From positions 1,796,154 to 1,820,497 of the forward strand of contig NW_006763137.1 of the NCBI RefSeq assembly GCF_000264905.1: 24,344 nucleotides of DNA, read 5' to 3'. The position numbers were made by a program, and so were the translations under genes. The notes under the pieces are model-generated. The model saw nothing but the letters and a program-made list of their open reading frames with translations. It was not told the DNA's origin and did not search any database. Position 1 is the first letter of the stretch. Every line of letters starts with the position of its first letter. Below are positions 1-10,780 of this stretch, in pieces. This stretch comes from Stereum hirsutum FP-91666 SS1. Lineage: Eukaryota > Basidiomycota > Agaricomycetes > Russulales > Stereaceae.

Positions 1-1148
1 AATACGCTACGTAGTCGTCGGGGATACCACAGTCTCGAAGAAAGATAGAAGGAAGAGAGGGGATAGAAGGAAGAGGCAGGCCGTCAAGCCTCACTTGCGG
101 TAAAATTGACTGTCAACGGTATATTCTACCGTACAGCACACATCTGATCCTCTGGTACGTGTCTTTTTGGTTTTGTCTGTTTACTTATACTGATTGTTCG
201 CGATGCTGGCAGGGCGTATGTACATCGGTAAGCCTTCTCATACACCGTCTGGGTACGCGAACGTCAGTCGATCTTACAATCGCCGTGCGTACTAGCCTTT
301 CTTCCTTGGTCTTAGGCTCCGCGATTCCGACCCGCCCCTCGCGTCTCACCAAGGAATGATATTTCCTGTTTCTAAAACTACGCCGTCGCGTTTCAATGTC
401 CACAGTTGTTGTCGTGTTTTCGTCATACGTCTAGCTATGTGTTGTTTTGTTTTCGCTTTATTGTCTGCTTTGTTGCCTTGTCGTTCTGGCTTGCGTCTGC
501 TGTCTTACGTGTGTATTGTCTACTGTTTCGTACATAAATACATGTTGTGTACCACGAAATACGCTAGTAATCTTCGTCCTCAGGTAGAACGCCACATTGC
601 TTGAGGAAACAGAGTGGCGCCCCTCGGAGAATCCCGAACACGACTGGCAAAAGAAAATGGTGGGACCAGGCTGTGCCCAGAGGGCGATGGTATAACTATT
701 GGTCTTGTGTGGGTGAAGTAGTGTGGCGCAGAGGAATGGTGTCATTTGTGTGGCACGGGAAGACGGCCGACTCCGGACGGCGATTCCGCATTTGAAAGCT
801 TTTTGGGAAAGCGTCAGACTCATCCTCAAGGCTCCTCGTCGGTAAGTTTGCTGAACATGCGACTGCGACGATGCATCCCTGAGACCCCAAAACAAAGGCT
901 ATGCCCGGCATAAGCGACTCATCACCTTCCTCTTAGGCTCCTCATCCTCTTAGGAGTGGAATCATCAGTCTACTCAGGCTCGGAAGTTAGTACTGTTAAC
1001 GGTGAGCACCTCTTGCCCCGGATACGTTCTGGACAACTGGTCGCTACCACTGGTGGTTCTCCGGTTGTTCGCTTTGGCTAGCTCTTCTACTACGCATTAC
1101 TCTAACCGGGGACTTACTTTTCACGCTGCTGTCTTGCCAGAACATACT
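1..1148. other. Left-end region without a supported gene
   Basis: I see no reading frame here with recognisable protein content. The open frames on either strand have atypical composition and no motif. The stretch at about 400-540 is T/G-rich on the plus strand and could be an upstream regulatory or untranslated region. A short tandem repeat lies at 44-75. The last few hundred bases must hold the promoter and 5' UTR of the MYND gene starting at 1149. It could also hold the tail of a gene lying outside the window, but nothing shows that. Confidence 0.5.
44..75. repeat. Two-copy purine-rich tandem repeat, 18-bp period
   Basis: The 14-base word GATAGAAGGAAGAG occurs at 44-57 and again at 62-75, so the period is 18 bases. 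The surrounding plus strand is almost entirely purine. It is a short low-complexity repeat with no evident function. Confidence 0.8.
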
Positions 1149-4083
1149 ATGTCTGCCATGGGTGAAGACCCGAATGTTACCACCAACGCGCTATTGGCGT
1201 ACCATGCAAAAACACTGTTTCATTTCCCAGTCGACATTTACCCCTTTGCGTTCAAGCACACCCTTGAAGCAGATCAGATACTAAAGTGGCGCCACCTTGT
1301 TGTGGCCGATCCAAAACGTACATTAGCTCTTTTCAACCTTCACCCAATCGGACTGTTGGCCCATCGGCTGTCTCGCCATGAGAAGAATGTTTGGGGAGAT
1401 AGTTTCATTGTGGGTTTGCTTCTAGTGTCACTCCTATTCCGTATGCGTAACTTACTATCCTCTTGGGTGGCCAGGATGTTCATCCAGCCATGGATGAGAT
1501 CAGATGTCTATTCACTATAGATCCCTTGAATGCCGAAGGCCTAATCCGCGAAGGTCTTGTCGATGTTATGTGCGAATGTGTCACTGGGGAGCGAGATACT
1601 CTAACATGGCTGGAGTCCGTACGATCGCAATATGGGAGACGGACGACTCCTGTAGGTTGGTTCGATCGTCCTGTCGTGTTATGGTAACTCAAAAGAGTTA
1701 CCTAGGCCATCTCGTCGCACTATGCGCCCCTACAAGTCCTATACCTAATACTGGACGACGCTCCCACTTTCCCAGAGGCGATAATCAGTCTAGTCTTGTG
1801 TGCGCTCCGGAGACATTGGTCAAAAATGATGACTAAAGTATGTTTTTTCCCTACCTCTATCTCTGCTACATATAATGAAGCTGCTGACCAGCCAAATTTA
1901 GATTTGGAATGTACCTGGGAACACCTTGGACAGCTTAAAAGGTGTCAAGAACCCAGCATATGTAGGATTGTCTGCTGAGCGACGTGTTGCGCAGGCAATC
2001 TTTGTGGCCGCCGTTGATCACGATGCCTGTTTTATTGATGTACGAAATGTGCCAATTGAGTGAAGATATTTAGTCATCAGTGTCTCCATCTCACTTCTCA
2101 CATCTAGGTGCTGCGTCATGAAGAAGATTGCACTATTGCGGTCGCAACTCGGTATTGGATGATATCAAACCGGCCAGAGGACGTTACCGACTTCCTGAAT
2201 TTAATCTTTCGTGTAGGACGATGGATATATCATCTTGAATCGCCCCAAGATCGAGAACTTCAAGTGGAGCGTTTTTTCGCTGGACTGTCGGCCGGGGTTC
2301 AGGGCCCGTTCACCGCTCTATTCGCCAGGGCTGAACTCATTATACCCTACAAGGATGCTGAGGTCGGTCTACTGAACATAATGGTCATGCGAAATTTATG
2401 GCGAATAGCTATGATCACCAAAAGTCCAAATGGGCGTCTCGGCATCTTATCCTCTTCGACCTGTCTCGATGACTACATCGCCACCTTTCTTACTTGTGAC
2501 TCTATTTGGCGCTTTCTCTTTGGACGATGCACCCGGGAGGGCCCATTTACCGTTAAGCCCACTCTCATACCCGATACGCACAGCTCCATCTGGAAACCGA
2601 AGGAGAATATATATGCACCGTTGTCTGATTCATGGGATTCACCGAAATTGGTGGAGAAACTATGGGTACGAAACAGCAGTCATAATAGACTGGTTATTCA
2701 CGCTAATCCTTACCCGGTTTTAGACAGAACATGCCACCTCTGAAGGATGGCCTTACTGGTACAATAATTCTACTGGTGAAAGTTTCTGGGATAAACCTGA
2801 AGGTCAGATCTTTTGTGCTTTCGATCATCAATGTAGACTGATCACTTATACATAGCATTGAAGAGCGTTGAAGAGGTACTTGCCTTATCTGCATGTCCCC
2901 TATTTCGGAGAGACGCTCAACCCGAGTGGATTTGTGTTCTGACAGCGTGCATTCGATCGAGCTGGTTGGAGGATGTGGTATCGGGATGCGTCTAAAAAAG
3001 GAAAATTATGGTATCACGTAAGTTTGTATCACTTAATATCGGCGCGGTTCGTTCTCACAAGACGTCTCACAGGCAGAAACGCAGACTGTTGAACACGCAA
3101 GGACGGCTGCTATCATGACGATCATGAAGCAAATCGAGAAGGAGGATGAATCCGTCGTCACCATAGAACTCCTTTCCCTATGTGTGCGGGACACTATGGA
3201 CTTCCTCCCCGAATACTCCCCAGATTTATCACGGCTTCTCGTATCATCAGGGCTGTTTGAGGCATTGGAGGCCGTTGTGCCTCAGTGTTATGCAGACGAT
3301 ATGCTGCATAGTGAGTCTATGTGCCGAGTCTTCAGTTTTGTGGCTAATGGGTTATCAGAATGGATCGCACAGACTTTAGGACGCTTCGCATGGCTGCTCC
3401 GAAAGCAGCCTACTATCCTACCTGCCTTTCGAAAGCAGCTTCCTCGTTCACAATTTCTTCATTCCCTTCTTGCATGTGACCCTCTCGTTTCCTCGACTAT
3501 GTCAACTCGATGCCCCTGCGTCCCAATACCTGCTGGCTCCTTGTCACTGGAACACCATAGGAGGAACAGGTTTGTGGACGCGCGAGCGTGGCAGATGCTT
3601 TTGGCGACACAACGCGCTTGTGATATTCACCGCGAGTGTATGGGGCGGGGGTGTCGAAAGCGCGTGGAAGTGCGGTGCAAGGGCTGCCGTACGGAGCAGT
3701 ATTGTGGATACGAGTGTCAGAAAAGGTATGCTGAACTAATGTCGATACAGACGTCCTACTGTGGGATCTTGCTGACGAGTTATTCTCTTGATGATCAGGA
3801 GCTGGCGAGAACACAGGCTCGTATGTGGTCTTCGGCTCGACAAGTACGATGTGCTCCCGAGGGAAGGATCAGATGCGTCTGGTAGATCGATGGCCGTAGA
3901 GGAGGGTATTGTACTCACAGTTCCACTCAGACTTTGGAAAGACGACACTTTCAGCGCTCGGACTATCACGTAGCTCGGCTCTTTATTGAACTTGCTATCC
4001 CTTCCCAGTTGTCGGAACTCAGAAAGGCTTGCCGTTCTTCGCGTTTCCGTGTTTATCGTCCACTTCAAGCGTATGCCCTATAG
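1149..4083 (+). CDS. MYND-type zinc-finger protein with a WW-like motif
   Basis: Twelve-exon model: 1149-1440, 1488-1651, 1706-1837, 1902-2039, 2108-2665, 2724-2802, 2856-2875, 2946-3017, 3073-3310, 3359-3725, 3799-3910, 3955-4083; 766 aa. The best evidence is the MYND finger near residues 658-696: C658-x4-C663, C671-x2-C674, YC680-x3-C684, then H692-x3-C696. The last third of the finger appears only after removing the intron 3726-3798, which strongly supports the join. The upstream ~600 residues are helical and unrecognised. Residues 440-453 (WYNNSTGESFWDKP) match the second half of a WW domain. MYND fingers bind zinc and mediate protein contacts; the role of this protein is unknown. The start is the first in-frame ATG; a second ATG three codons on (1158) has a better context. 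Exons between 2803 and 3072 and the last exon are uncertain. If the intron 3911-3954 is not spliced, the protein stops at 3973. Confidence 0.75.
3311..3358 (+). other. Probable stop-free 48-nt intron inside the MYND gene
   Basis: The stretch begins GTGAGT, contains a CTAAT branch-like word and ends ATCAG. It is a multiple of three and has no stop, so the frame stays open whether or not it is removed. I treat it as an intron from the strength of its signals. Reading through would add 16 residues. Confidence 0.6.
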
Positions 4084-4327
4084 CCCAGACCTGCCGTCGT
4101 ACATACTAGACGCCACACGGTATCACCCGACCCAAATGTGTGCGCCACATTGAAATTTCACCCAAAAAGCCCCATTTATAGTGTCGTCCTCGTCTACATT
4201 CTGGAGCTAACGGTAATTACTTGGTATCTTCACTGACCTTCTCCGGCCACAGTCCAGCCATAAAAGTACAAGAGCCTTCACTTCCTCTCTAGGATTCCAA
4301 GGTCTAGGATGCGTGGATGCTGGCTTT

Positions 4328-5447
4328 TCAGCTCAAGAAGAGCTCCCGAAGTTCCTTCATCGTGTCTGCCGGGCTAGTGACGCTGTGGCCTATAGTCCTA
4401 GGGTCGGTGTAGATTTCGTAGTCATTCCCACCCTACGCCACGATGGACTGTCAACGAAAATGGTCTAGTAAGGGTACAGGGATGATGCTTACCTTGTAGG
4501 TCTTGTCGCCGAAGAAGTGAATCTCTTCGAACCCTTCGTCCTCAACATGTCTCAGAGCGTACGTCTTGTCCCAGCCGCAGGGGAAGACGTCGAAGGATAT
4601 TTCACCACCGATGGCAAAGGTGAGACCATAGTCGGCGAACTTCTCTTCGAGGACTTTGACGAAGGTTGCACGGATTTTGTGAACCTGCGAGTTTGCGGGT
4701 GTCAACTCAATACATCTCTCGATAGCGATTGAAACTGAAAAGCACCTTGTCGAAGGCGTTGAATGCATGACGCTCTTCAATACTGTGAGCTACTCGTTAA
4801 TTTGATGGCTTCAGACGGAAACGCAGGGGGAACGTACGTCGCATTACGTCCGATGGGACTGACGTTCATCATTCCATTGCGGTGCTCAATGAAGGTACCT
4901 CTAGAGGCATACTTTCACCGTTAAAACAGAAGCGCAAAAGACAACGCACTGAGATGACGTACCTCTTGACAGGGATATCAATGTCGGCCAGGTAGTGGAG
5001 GATAAAGTTAACCATCTTCTTATACTTCTCTTCGCCAAGCCAGCCGATGAACGACTGCGAAGATAGCTCTTTGCCCATCTTATAGGCTGTCAAGCCGTTC
5101 TCAGCAAAGGCATAGTCGAAGTCGTCCTTAGCTACGCGAAAACAGAGTGAGTTTGGTGGTCAGAATTGAAGCGCTGGAGGAGGACGGACCTGTGTGGCCC
5201 AAGACAGACAGTTGCTCCTCGATCTTCTTCAAATCGGACCCTCCAACAAACCCAATGACGACCTTCTTGCGGACCTCGCTGAGGACTTGGAGCATCTCGG
5301 CCGAAGCTGCCTATCTGGATAGCTCAACTATCCGGGGTGATACATGGTTTGAAAGGCTCTTACTTGACGAGCAGGAGACAGGGTGCCATCGACATCGAAC
5401 AAGACGAGCTTTTTGATAGGTCGGTCAGCAAAGGTAGAAGAGACCAT
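4328..5447 (-). CDS. SEC53: Phosphomannomutase (PMM/Sec53)
   Basis: Seven exons on the minus strand: 5447-5364, 5310-5190, 5131-4963, 4900-4838, 4782-4746, 4684-4493, 4432-4328; all phases agree and give 256 aa, close to the yeast enzyme (254). It interconverts mannose-6-phosphate and mannose-1-phosphate in the cytosol, feeding GDP-mannose for N-glycosylation, O-mannosylation and GPI anchors. The haloacid-dehalogenase motif FDVDGT places the nucleophile and acid/base at D18 and D20. Further family signatures are [59 protein letters not shown] and GGNDYEI. The protein looks complete and functional. Intron 2 starts with the less common GTCCGT. It faces away from the F-box gene across 347 bp, and its stop lies 244 bp from that of the convergent MYND gene. 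Confidence 0.96.
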
Positions 5448-5794
5448 TTTGAACGTATACGATCCTAAGAGGCAGAAGAGAGAGCAACAACTGTGGAGGT
5501 GGCCGGAAGGGGGACGAACGATGCAAAGACGCAGTCCGCTTCTCGTCCACAAGTTATAATAACCTCGATTTGAAATTCGCCTGCGGCTTTTATTGGGCTT
5601 CAATACTGACACTACCTTCTTCCTCTCGACACCTTCCCTCCACGTAGGTTCCACGTTAGCTCGCGCTCTCAGGCAGCGTATCTGCTACGTGTCCACCACT
5701 ATACTCAAGTACGGATCAATGGTTACCGTCTACAACGACTTCTAACGTGATCTATGAACCAATTTTAGCGACCGACTCAAGCTATCGCGCCCGA
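5448..5794. promoter_or_regulatory. Divergent intergenic region between SEC53 and the F-box gene
   Basis: These 347 bases separate two start codons pointing away from each other, so both promoters must lie here or overlap. An AT-rich word (TTATAATAA near 5555) is the only TATA-like candidate, about 110 bp upstream of the phosphomannomutase start. I see no open frame with protein character. Confidence 0.5.
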
Positions 5795-7699
5795 ATGGAC
5801 TCAGGACACAAGACAGAGTCTCAAAGGTACGGGCAGTTCGTCAATCCTATCTTCTTGACACTCATAGTTTATTACAGTCCAGACGATTATACCCCCACCA
5901 CCGCGTGGACCTCTTTTGCTCATAAGAGGTCGGCAAATCTTCATGGCCTGACGTCGTACAGCGACCGCGAAGTTATCGCCCATGCTGAGCGTCAACTTGC
6001 GAGAGAAATTGACGCCGTCCAAGCTGCCCTGCTAGTCCTGCGGTCACAGAAAAACAATATATCTCTTCTGGCCCGTGTCCCCCACGAGGTATTCTCCGAA
6101 ATCTTTGCGTTTCTTGCCGTGGGGTCTCCTCCTGGCACTCACAACGCGCTCGGGTGGATCGTCGTTACGCACGTCTGCCATAGATGGAGGGCCATCGCCT
6201 TGAGGGATTCGTCGCTCTGGAAAATCGTGGATCACGATATGGGTCCCCAGTGGATGAAGATCAGGCTGGCGCGTTCTGAACCGATCCCTATCCATCTCGA
6301 GTTACGGTTCCCGCTATCTGGGTCTGCTCTCAACGACGAAGTGCTCACTGTTGCACTCTCTCAACTTCACCGCATAGAGCGCCTCGGTCTCTATGACAAC
6401 ATCCTTCAGGCGAATTTCGAGCTCATTCGCGACCTCTTGGCCCAAGATTCAGCCACACTTCGTAAAATTGTCATAGTATCCTCATCCCACTTCGTCCTCA
6501 CTACGGATACTTTCACTGGAAATTTCCCCAACTTACGCTCGATGACCCTGAGAGATACTCAGGTGACCTGGGATGGCTCTATCTTTGCGGGGCTTGCGTC
6601 CTTGACCATGGTCGGCAAATGCGTCAAAAAACCGGAAATCGGACAGATGTTGGCTGTTCTAGGTGGCATGCCCAGCCTGCAGAATCTCACCCTTTCAAAT
6701 ATTCTTCCTGACGCTGAACCGGGAGAAGACAATTGGACGGCCCGGAGTGGACCTACGCAACTCAAGAGTCTCCGCTACCTCAAACTCAATGACAATCTGC
6801 TTCAATGCGCCCAATTTCTGGCCTCCGTTCGACTCCCAATGGATGCCAGTCTCAGTCTCACCATTCAATGCGACGAGGCCCTCCGATTCCTCGGACGTTA
6901 TGTCAAGGAAATCATTTGTGTGGTGCTACGTCTTTCCTTTCGCACACGCATCGGCGTCCCTGTGACCCTTCAGAGCCTTACCATTTCTTGCGGCGTACCT
7001 TCGAACCAACCTATTGGCATGCAGCTCGAGCTGGTGGGCATCCCTCACAAGTCGTCCGAAATGCAGCACTCCGAGGAATTCCATTTCCGTAAACCCTATT
7101 ACCACCTCTGTTTCGTAGTCGGGAAACACGGTGACCAACCCGCGACATATCGCAACAAACTCGAACAATTCATCGTCCCTGCCGTTTTCAAGGGTTTAGA
7201 TGTCCCGAAGCTCGTACACGTCAAAGTGGACGTCGAGCCCTTGTCCGTACATTACGATTATTTCGCTTGGGCATTCCGCAACGCAATATACCTCTCCCGC
7301 GTGTTCGTCGCCGGCTCAATGGGAGCCGATTTTTGGAGCGACTTGCAGTATTGTCGACATCTTCTTTCAGCCAATGATTCATCCTTATTGTCGACAAAGG
7401 AGTATCCTTTCCATCACGCACGGACGATCAAGATCTCAAGAGCCGATCTCTCTCGATTTCCAGGAGGTCTGAGCAAAGAAATTGTAGAAGAGCGCGTCAG
7501 TATGGGCACATCGCCGATAGCCAAGATCATGATCAAGGACTGCATCGTCCGGCCGAACTTCGTAGCCGACTGCACTCGAGCACTGGCGAGCAGGAAGGGA
7601 ACGGTCGTATGGGACGGGAAGGGTGTCGTACATGTCTCGGAGGATCCAGAACAGGAAGATAACCAGCATGAGGGCAGTTTCGAGGGTAATGACCAGTAG
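5795..7699 (+). CDS. F-box domain protein, mushroom type
   Basis: The model starts at the first in-frame ATG (5795), removes a 51-nt intron (5827-5877, GTACGG...TTACAG) and gives 617 aa. Because the intron is a multiple of three without a stop, the genomic frame is open throughout. After a coiled-coil-prone helix (about residues 40-70) comes an F-box-like segment, LARVPHEVFSEIFAFLAV (about 75-92), followed by GWIVVTHVCHRWRAIAL, an arrangement typical of the large Agaricomycete F-box families. The rest has scattered leucine-rich stretches (LRSMTLRD, LQNLTLSN, LRYLKLND) suggestive of degenerate leucine-rich repeats. By family, such proteins recruit substrates to SCF ubiquitin ligases through Skp1; the substrate is unknown. 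The tail is acidic and Gln-rich. Confidence 0.85.
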   Translation: MDSGHKTESQRYGQFVNPIFLTLIVYYSPDDYTPTTAWTSFAHKRSANLHGLTSYSDREVIAHAERQLAREIDAVQAALLVLRSQKNNISLLARVPHEVFSEIFAFLAVGSPPGTHNALGWIVVTHVCHRWRAIALRDSSLWKIVDHDMGPQWMKIRLARSEPIPIHLELRFPLSGSALNDEVLTVALSQLHRIERLGLYDNILQANFELIRDLLAQDSATLRKIVIVSSSHFVLTTDTFTGNFPNLRSMTLRDTQVTWDGSIFAGLASLTMVGKCVKKPEIGQMLAVLGGMPSLQNLTLSNILPDAEPGEDNWTARSGPTQLKSLRYLKLNDNLLQCAQFLASVRLPMDASLSLTIQCDEALRFLGRYVKEIICVVLRLSFRTRIGVPVTLQSLTISCGVPSNQPIGMQLELVGIPHKSSEMQHSEEFHFRKPYYHLCFVVGKHGDQPATYRNKLEQFIVPAVFKGLDVPKLVHVKVDVEPLSVHYDYFAWAFRNAIYLSRVFVAGSMGADFWSDLQYCRHLLSANDSSLLSTKEYPFHHARTIKISRADLSRFPGGLSKEIVEERVSMGTSPIAKIMIKDCIVRPNFVADCTRALASRKGTVVWDGKGVVHVSEDPEQEDNQHEGSFEGNDQ

Positions 7700-8051
7700 G
7701 TATACCCCACCTCGCTATAGGCGTAATTCACTCAGATTCTCCTCCGCTACTTGAATCTCCCTTCTTTCCGTTTTTATTTCGTTATATAAAGTGGCGTGCC
7801 TATCAAATATTAGACCTCTGCAAATGTATCGTTATTTTGATTAAAACTAGACTCTTTGCATCTCGTATGCCATTCGGCTGACTGAAACTGTAGCCTGAAT
7901 CATGTTATTCACTGTAATCCATGCTTTATATCTGTTGTCGTCAGACTATTTCTGCTACAGGTGAGGGATACAAGGTATAAAACATACAGCATACTAATCG
8001 CTACATGTAAAAGAGATACGCCCATACGAGCGCAGTCGTTGAAAGGACCAG
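7700..8051. other. Convergent spacer between the F-box gene and VMS1
   Basis: These 352 bases lie between two stop codons on opposite strands and should hold both 3' UTRs and polyadenylation sites. The sequence is AT-rich at about 7760-8010. No open frame or structured element stands out. Confidence 0.5.
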
Positions 8052-10332
8052 TCATTTACCAGCCATCTTCTTCAACCGCTCCTCAACAGCTCGTGCTCGT
8101 CTCTCCCTTTCCACCTTCGCTCGCATCTCAGGTGTAAGTCCCTCTAACCCGTTTGCCGCACCAGCATTGCCTCCAAGCCGTCTTGGTCCCACCAGGTTCT
8201 CCTCCTGTTTCTTGGCCGGCTTCGCCTCCACGGCCTCTGGAGGCGGAGTCAAGGGTTCTTTCTCCTTTTCCTTGGCTTCCCGCTCCTTGACTTTATCCTT
8301 CAACCCCTTCCGTCTAATTTTCTTCTTCTCATCCTTCGCTTCCTCCATTTCCTTGCTCAACGCACTAGGCACGCGCGCCGCTCCGAACCAGTCCCACCAG
8401 TCCGGATACGCTCCTGCCGCTCTCCGGAAGACATCTCGTAGCTCCTTCGTCCGAGCCACATCGTAAGCCGTCCGACGTCCCACGCCGCCACCACCCGTGC
8501 TCAATTCACCATCATCTTGTGTGGTCGAAACAGCCGTGGTAGCAGATGGTACCTCGATGGTCGGGTCGGCATGTATGTCCTCCAACAACCACCTGGTTAT
8601 TTCCTCCTGCCCGGCCTGCACCGCGAATTGCAACAAGGTCGTATATCTCGCTTCGCCCGTCCATTCCGGTATCCTCGCATCGACGCCACCCAAGCCTTCA
8701 CCCTCACGTTCCCAAAACGACTTGAGGGCTTCGACACGTCCGCGGATTATCATATCAAGGAGGCGGGCCCATTTGTCACGGACGAGTTCTTCTTCTTTCG
8801 TTAGCTTAGGTTCTTTGGGGAGTGATGGTGCAGGGGCAGCGGTGGGGGGCTTGGGTTTGGGGGGCGCTGGTTTAAGGGAGGCAAGGTAGGCCTCGTCTTG
8901 TGCGCGGAGAGCGTCTTCGGTAAAGTGGGAGATTTTGACGCGGGTTAGTTCGAGGAGACAGCGGGAAACTTCGGATTGGGTCTATGGACGGTGAAATAGT
9001 GAGTAAAATATCAAAGACGGGGAATAGGATGGAACGTACCGGTCGACGTGTTGGAAAAGGGTATCCACGGAGCCTGTCATCACCTGTCGCAATTCGGTCA
9101 GGAAGAGAGGCGAAGATAGTTAGAGGAAAGATAGGTACCTTTTGATATGACTGCCTCGTCGTAGTCGTAGAATATCCGTTTATTTGAGGTGCTTGCACGG
9201 ATCCATATTCGTTCGCACTGGTTGAGCTCGTCTGCCCATTCAGTGAGTAATCCGCGAATGTCCTAGCAAAGAGCCCGAGTCAGTCCCTTGAAAGGAAGGG
9301 ATGTTTGACTGGACATACGTCACGAAGGGCCGTTTCTCCATACCGTCGAAGCTGAGCACCTGCATTCTTCGCGTTCCCCTTCGCCTGATCGTTCAGAGAT
9401 TGCGAACCTCCCTGTTTCCGACGTGCTGGAGAAGTTAACAAAACATGGCATTTCTGAGCATTTTTGTCTTTACAAGGTCGACTAGAGAATGTGAACTGAC
9501 TGGTATACCGATGAAAAGTCTTATGTTTCAACACCTCCGTATCTGGCTTCGGTTTCTTCGGCTTCCTCTTCTTTCCCCCTGTCTCTTCTTGTTCTTCATC
9601 CGCCTCATCTTCTGGTTTACTCACCCTGGCGATAGCGCCGGCAAAGTGACCTCCTGCTACCATGAACATCGCCCACTTCCTGCCCTCCTCGCCACTACCC
9701 TTCTGTAGTCGTTTAAGGTCTTCGAGATATGTCGATGGGGTTGAATCGGAGGGGTATATGGCACGGTAAATGCCGATCTGGGTGGAGGGTGGGGAGTGGA
9801 ACCAGACCAATGCTGTTTGTGGGATTGAGCGATTAGAGGTAGGTGATGGAGAGCGTGAGCGGGATATCTTTGTTTTCTGCAGGAGATTTTGGACTGCATC
9901 GGAGTCTTCAGAGCCGCTGTCTTCTGACGACGACGCGGAACCCGAAAGCGAGTCCTCGAGATCTTTAAATGTACGTCGGTGTCAGACAAATGGTATTAAA
10001 CAAAACAAATTGTTACTGGTGAACGCACCTTCGACAAGACGAGCAAAATCTGTGGCGGATACTGGTTTTCCTCCATTCAACCGTATCTTGACATTATACC
10101 GATGCCAATCCGAGCGGAAGTGTGTTCGTTGCTCCTCCACGTCTTTGAAAACAGCTCCCAGACAGACATTACACGCTCGTGCCCCTGTTGTCGTCTGCGA
10201 AGACGTTGGGTCTGGCGATGCTGGCCGTGAGATGTCACTTGGAGGGTTTTGGGTTATGAGGTTCCGGGGAGTGAGATTATCGAGAAGTTCGGGAGGGAGA
10301 GAGAAGACGTGATATTGTGATGCTCGAGCCAT
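8052..10332 (-). CDS. VMS1: Vms1/ANKZF1-type peptidyl-tRNA hydrolase
   Basis: Six exons: 10332-10029, 9962-9501, 9425-9319, 9262-9139, 9083-9040, 8981-8052; phases agree and give 656 aa. The family releases stalled nascent chains from 60S subunits in ribosome-associated quality control and works with Cdc48/p97, also at mitochondria. In order: a C2H2 finger (C54, C57, H71, H77); an acidic Ser-rich linker; the VLRF1 (eRF1-like) domain, with HKTFHRYT joined by splicing to RRKQGGSQS (about 248-265), the loop whose glutamine (Q264) corresponds to the catalytic one; GDDRLRGYPFPTRRPT; a Pro/Lys linker; ankyrin-like helices (about 461-535); a Lys/Glu-rich coiled coil; and an Arg/Glu/Ala C-terminus (633-656) resembling the p97-binding VIM. 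An ATG three codons upstream (10341) is in frame, but 10332 has the better context (ATCATGG). Intron 1 ends in the unusual AAAG after a good CTGAC. Confidence 0.94.
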
Positions 10333-10780
10333 GATTTGCATATATGGATGGGGCTAGGAAGTAGGTAGGCCACTTGATGGGTGATGTAGAGGGAGATGTG
10401 CCAGTATCCGAGACCGTTCGTGAGTGCTTTTGAATGCTGGTGTATGGCTAGTGAGTCAGCACCGAGTGCTATAGCTATGCAGATTTGCAGGGGTCTTTGG
10501 CAGTCACTTACTAGAGTAGGGTCGCCCGAGTCAGTCAGAGTTTTCACAATGTCAAGCGAGCTTGTAGCGGTTCACAACAGGTTGTCGGATCCGAATCTCA
10601 AGGAGTCAGTGACCAGGTACCGCAAGTGCCACATCAACTCTCGGTGTGGCGCAGTAATGATATTCATCCACTCTTATGATAGAAGCATTTTGAGGCAGAA
10701 CGTGCAGGAGTGCACAGATTGAAGGAACATGGATAGTCACGAAGGGGTTGAAGGACTTCTAGATATACATATTGAATACC
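10333..10780. other. Spacer between VMS1 start and SurE-like gene stop
   Basis: Both flanking genes run leftward, so this stretch carries the 3' UTR of the SurE-like gene and the promoter of VMS1. Open frames exist (for example 10396-10722 on the plus strand), but none resembles a known protein. I see no repeat or clear TATA box. Confidence 0.45.

Noticed and set aside
458..895. 145-codon open frame on the minus strand
   Set aside because: Cys/Ser/Thr/Arg-rich text without motif, domain or splice partners; looks like chance in a T/G-rich region.
3955..3973. Stop of the MYND protein at 3973
   Set aside because: Possible if 3911-3954 is not spliced, but splicing that 44-nt segment opens a coherent coding tail (HVARLFIELAIPSQLSELRK) to 4083, so I prefer the longer model with moderate confidence.
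5747..5794. Upstream extension of the F-box frame to 5747
   Set aside because: It would need a GTG start, which is not expected for a nuclear fungal gene; the first in-frame ATG is at 5795.
8497..8889. 130-codon frame antisense to VMS1
   Set aside because: Shadow of the ankyrin and linker region; ends in Gly/Ala-rich filler.
10396..10722. 108-codon plus-strand frame between VMS1 and the SurE-like gene
   Set aside because: No recognisable content, no conserved-looking splice neighbours, and it overlaps the expected VMS1 promoter.
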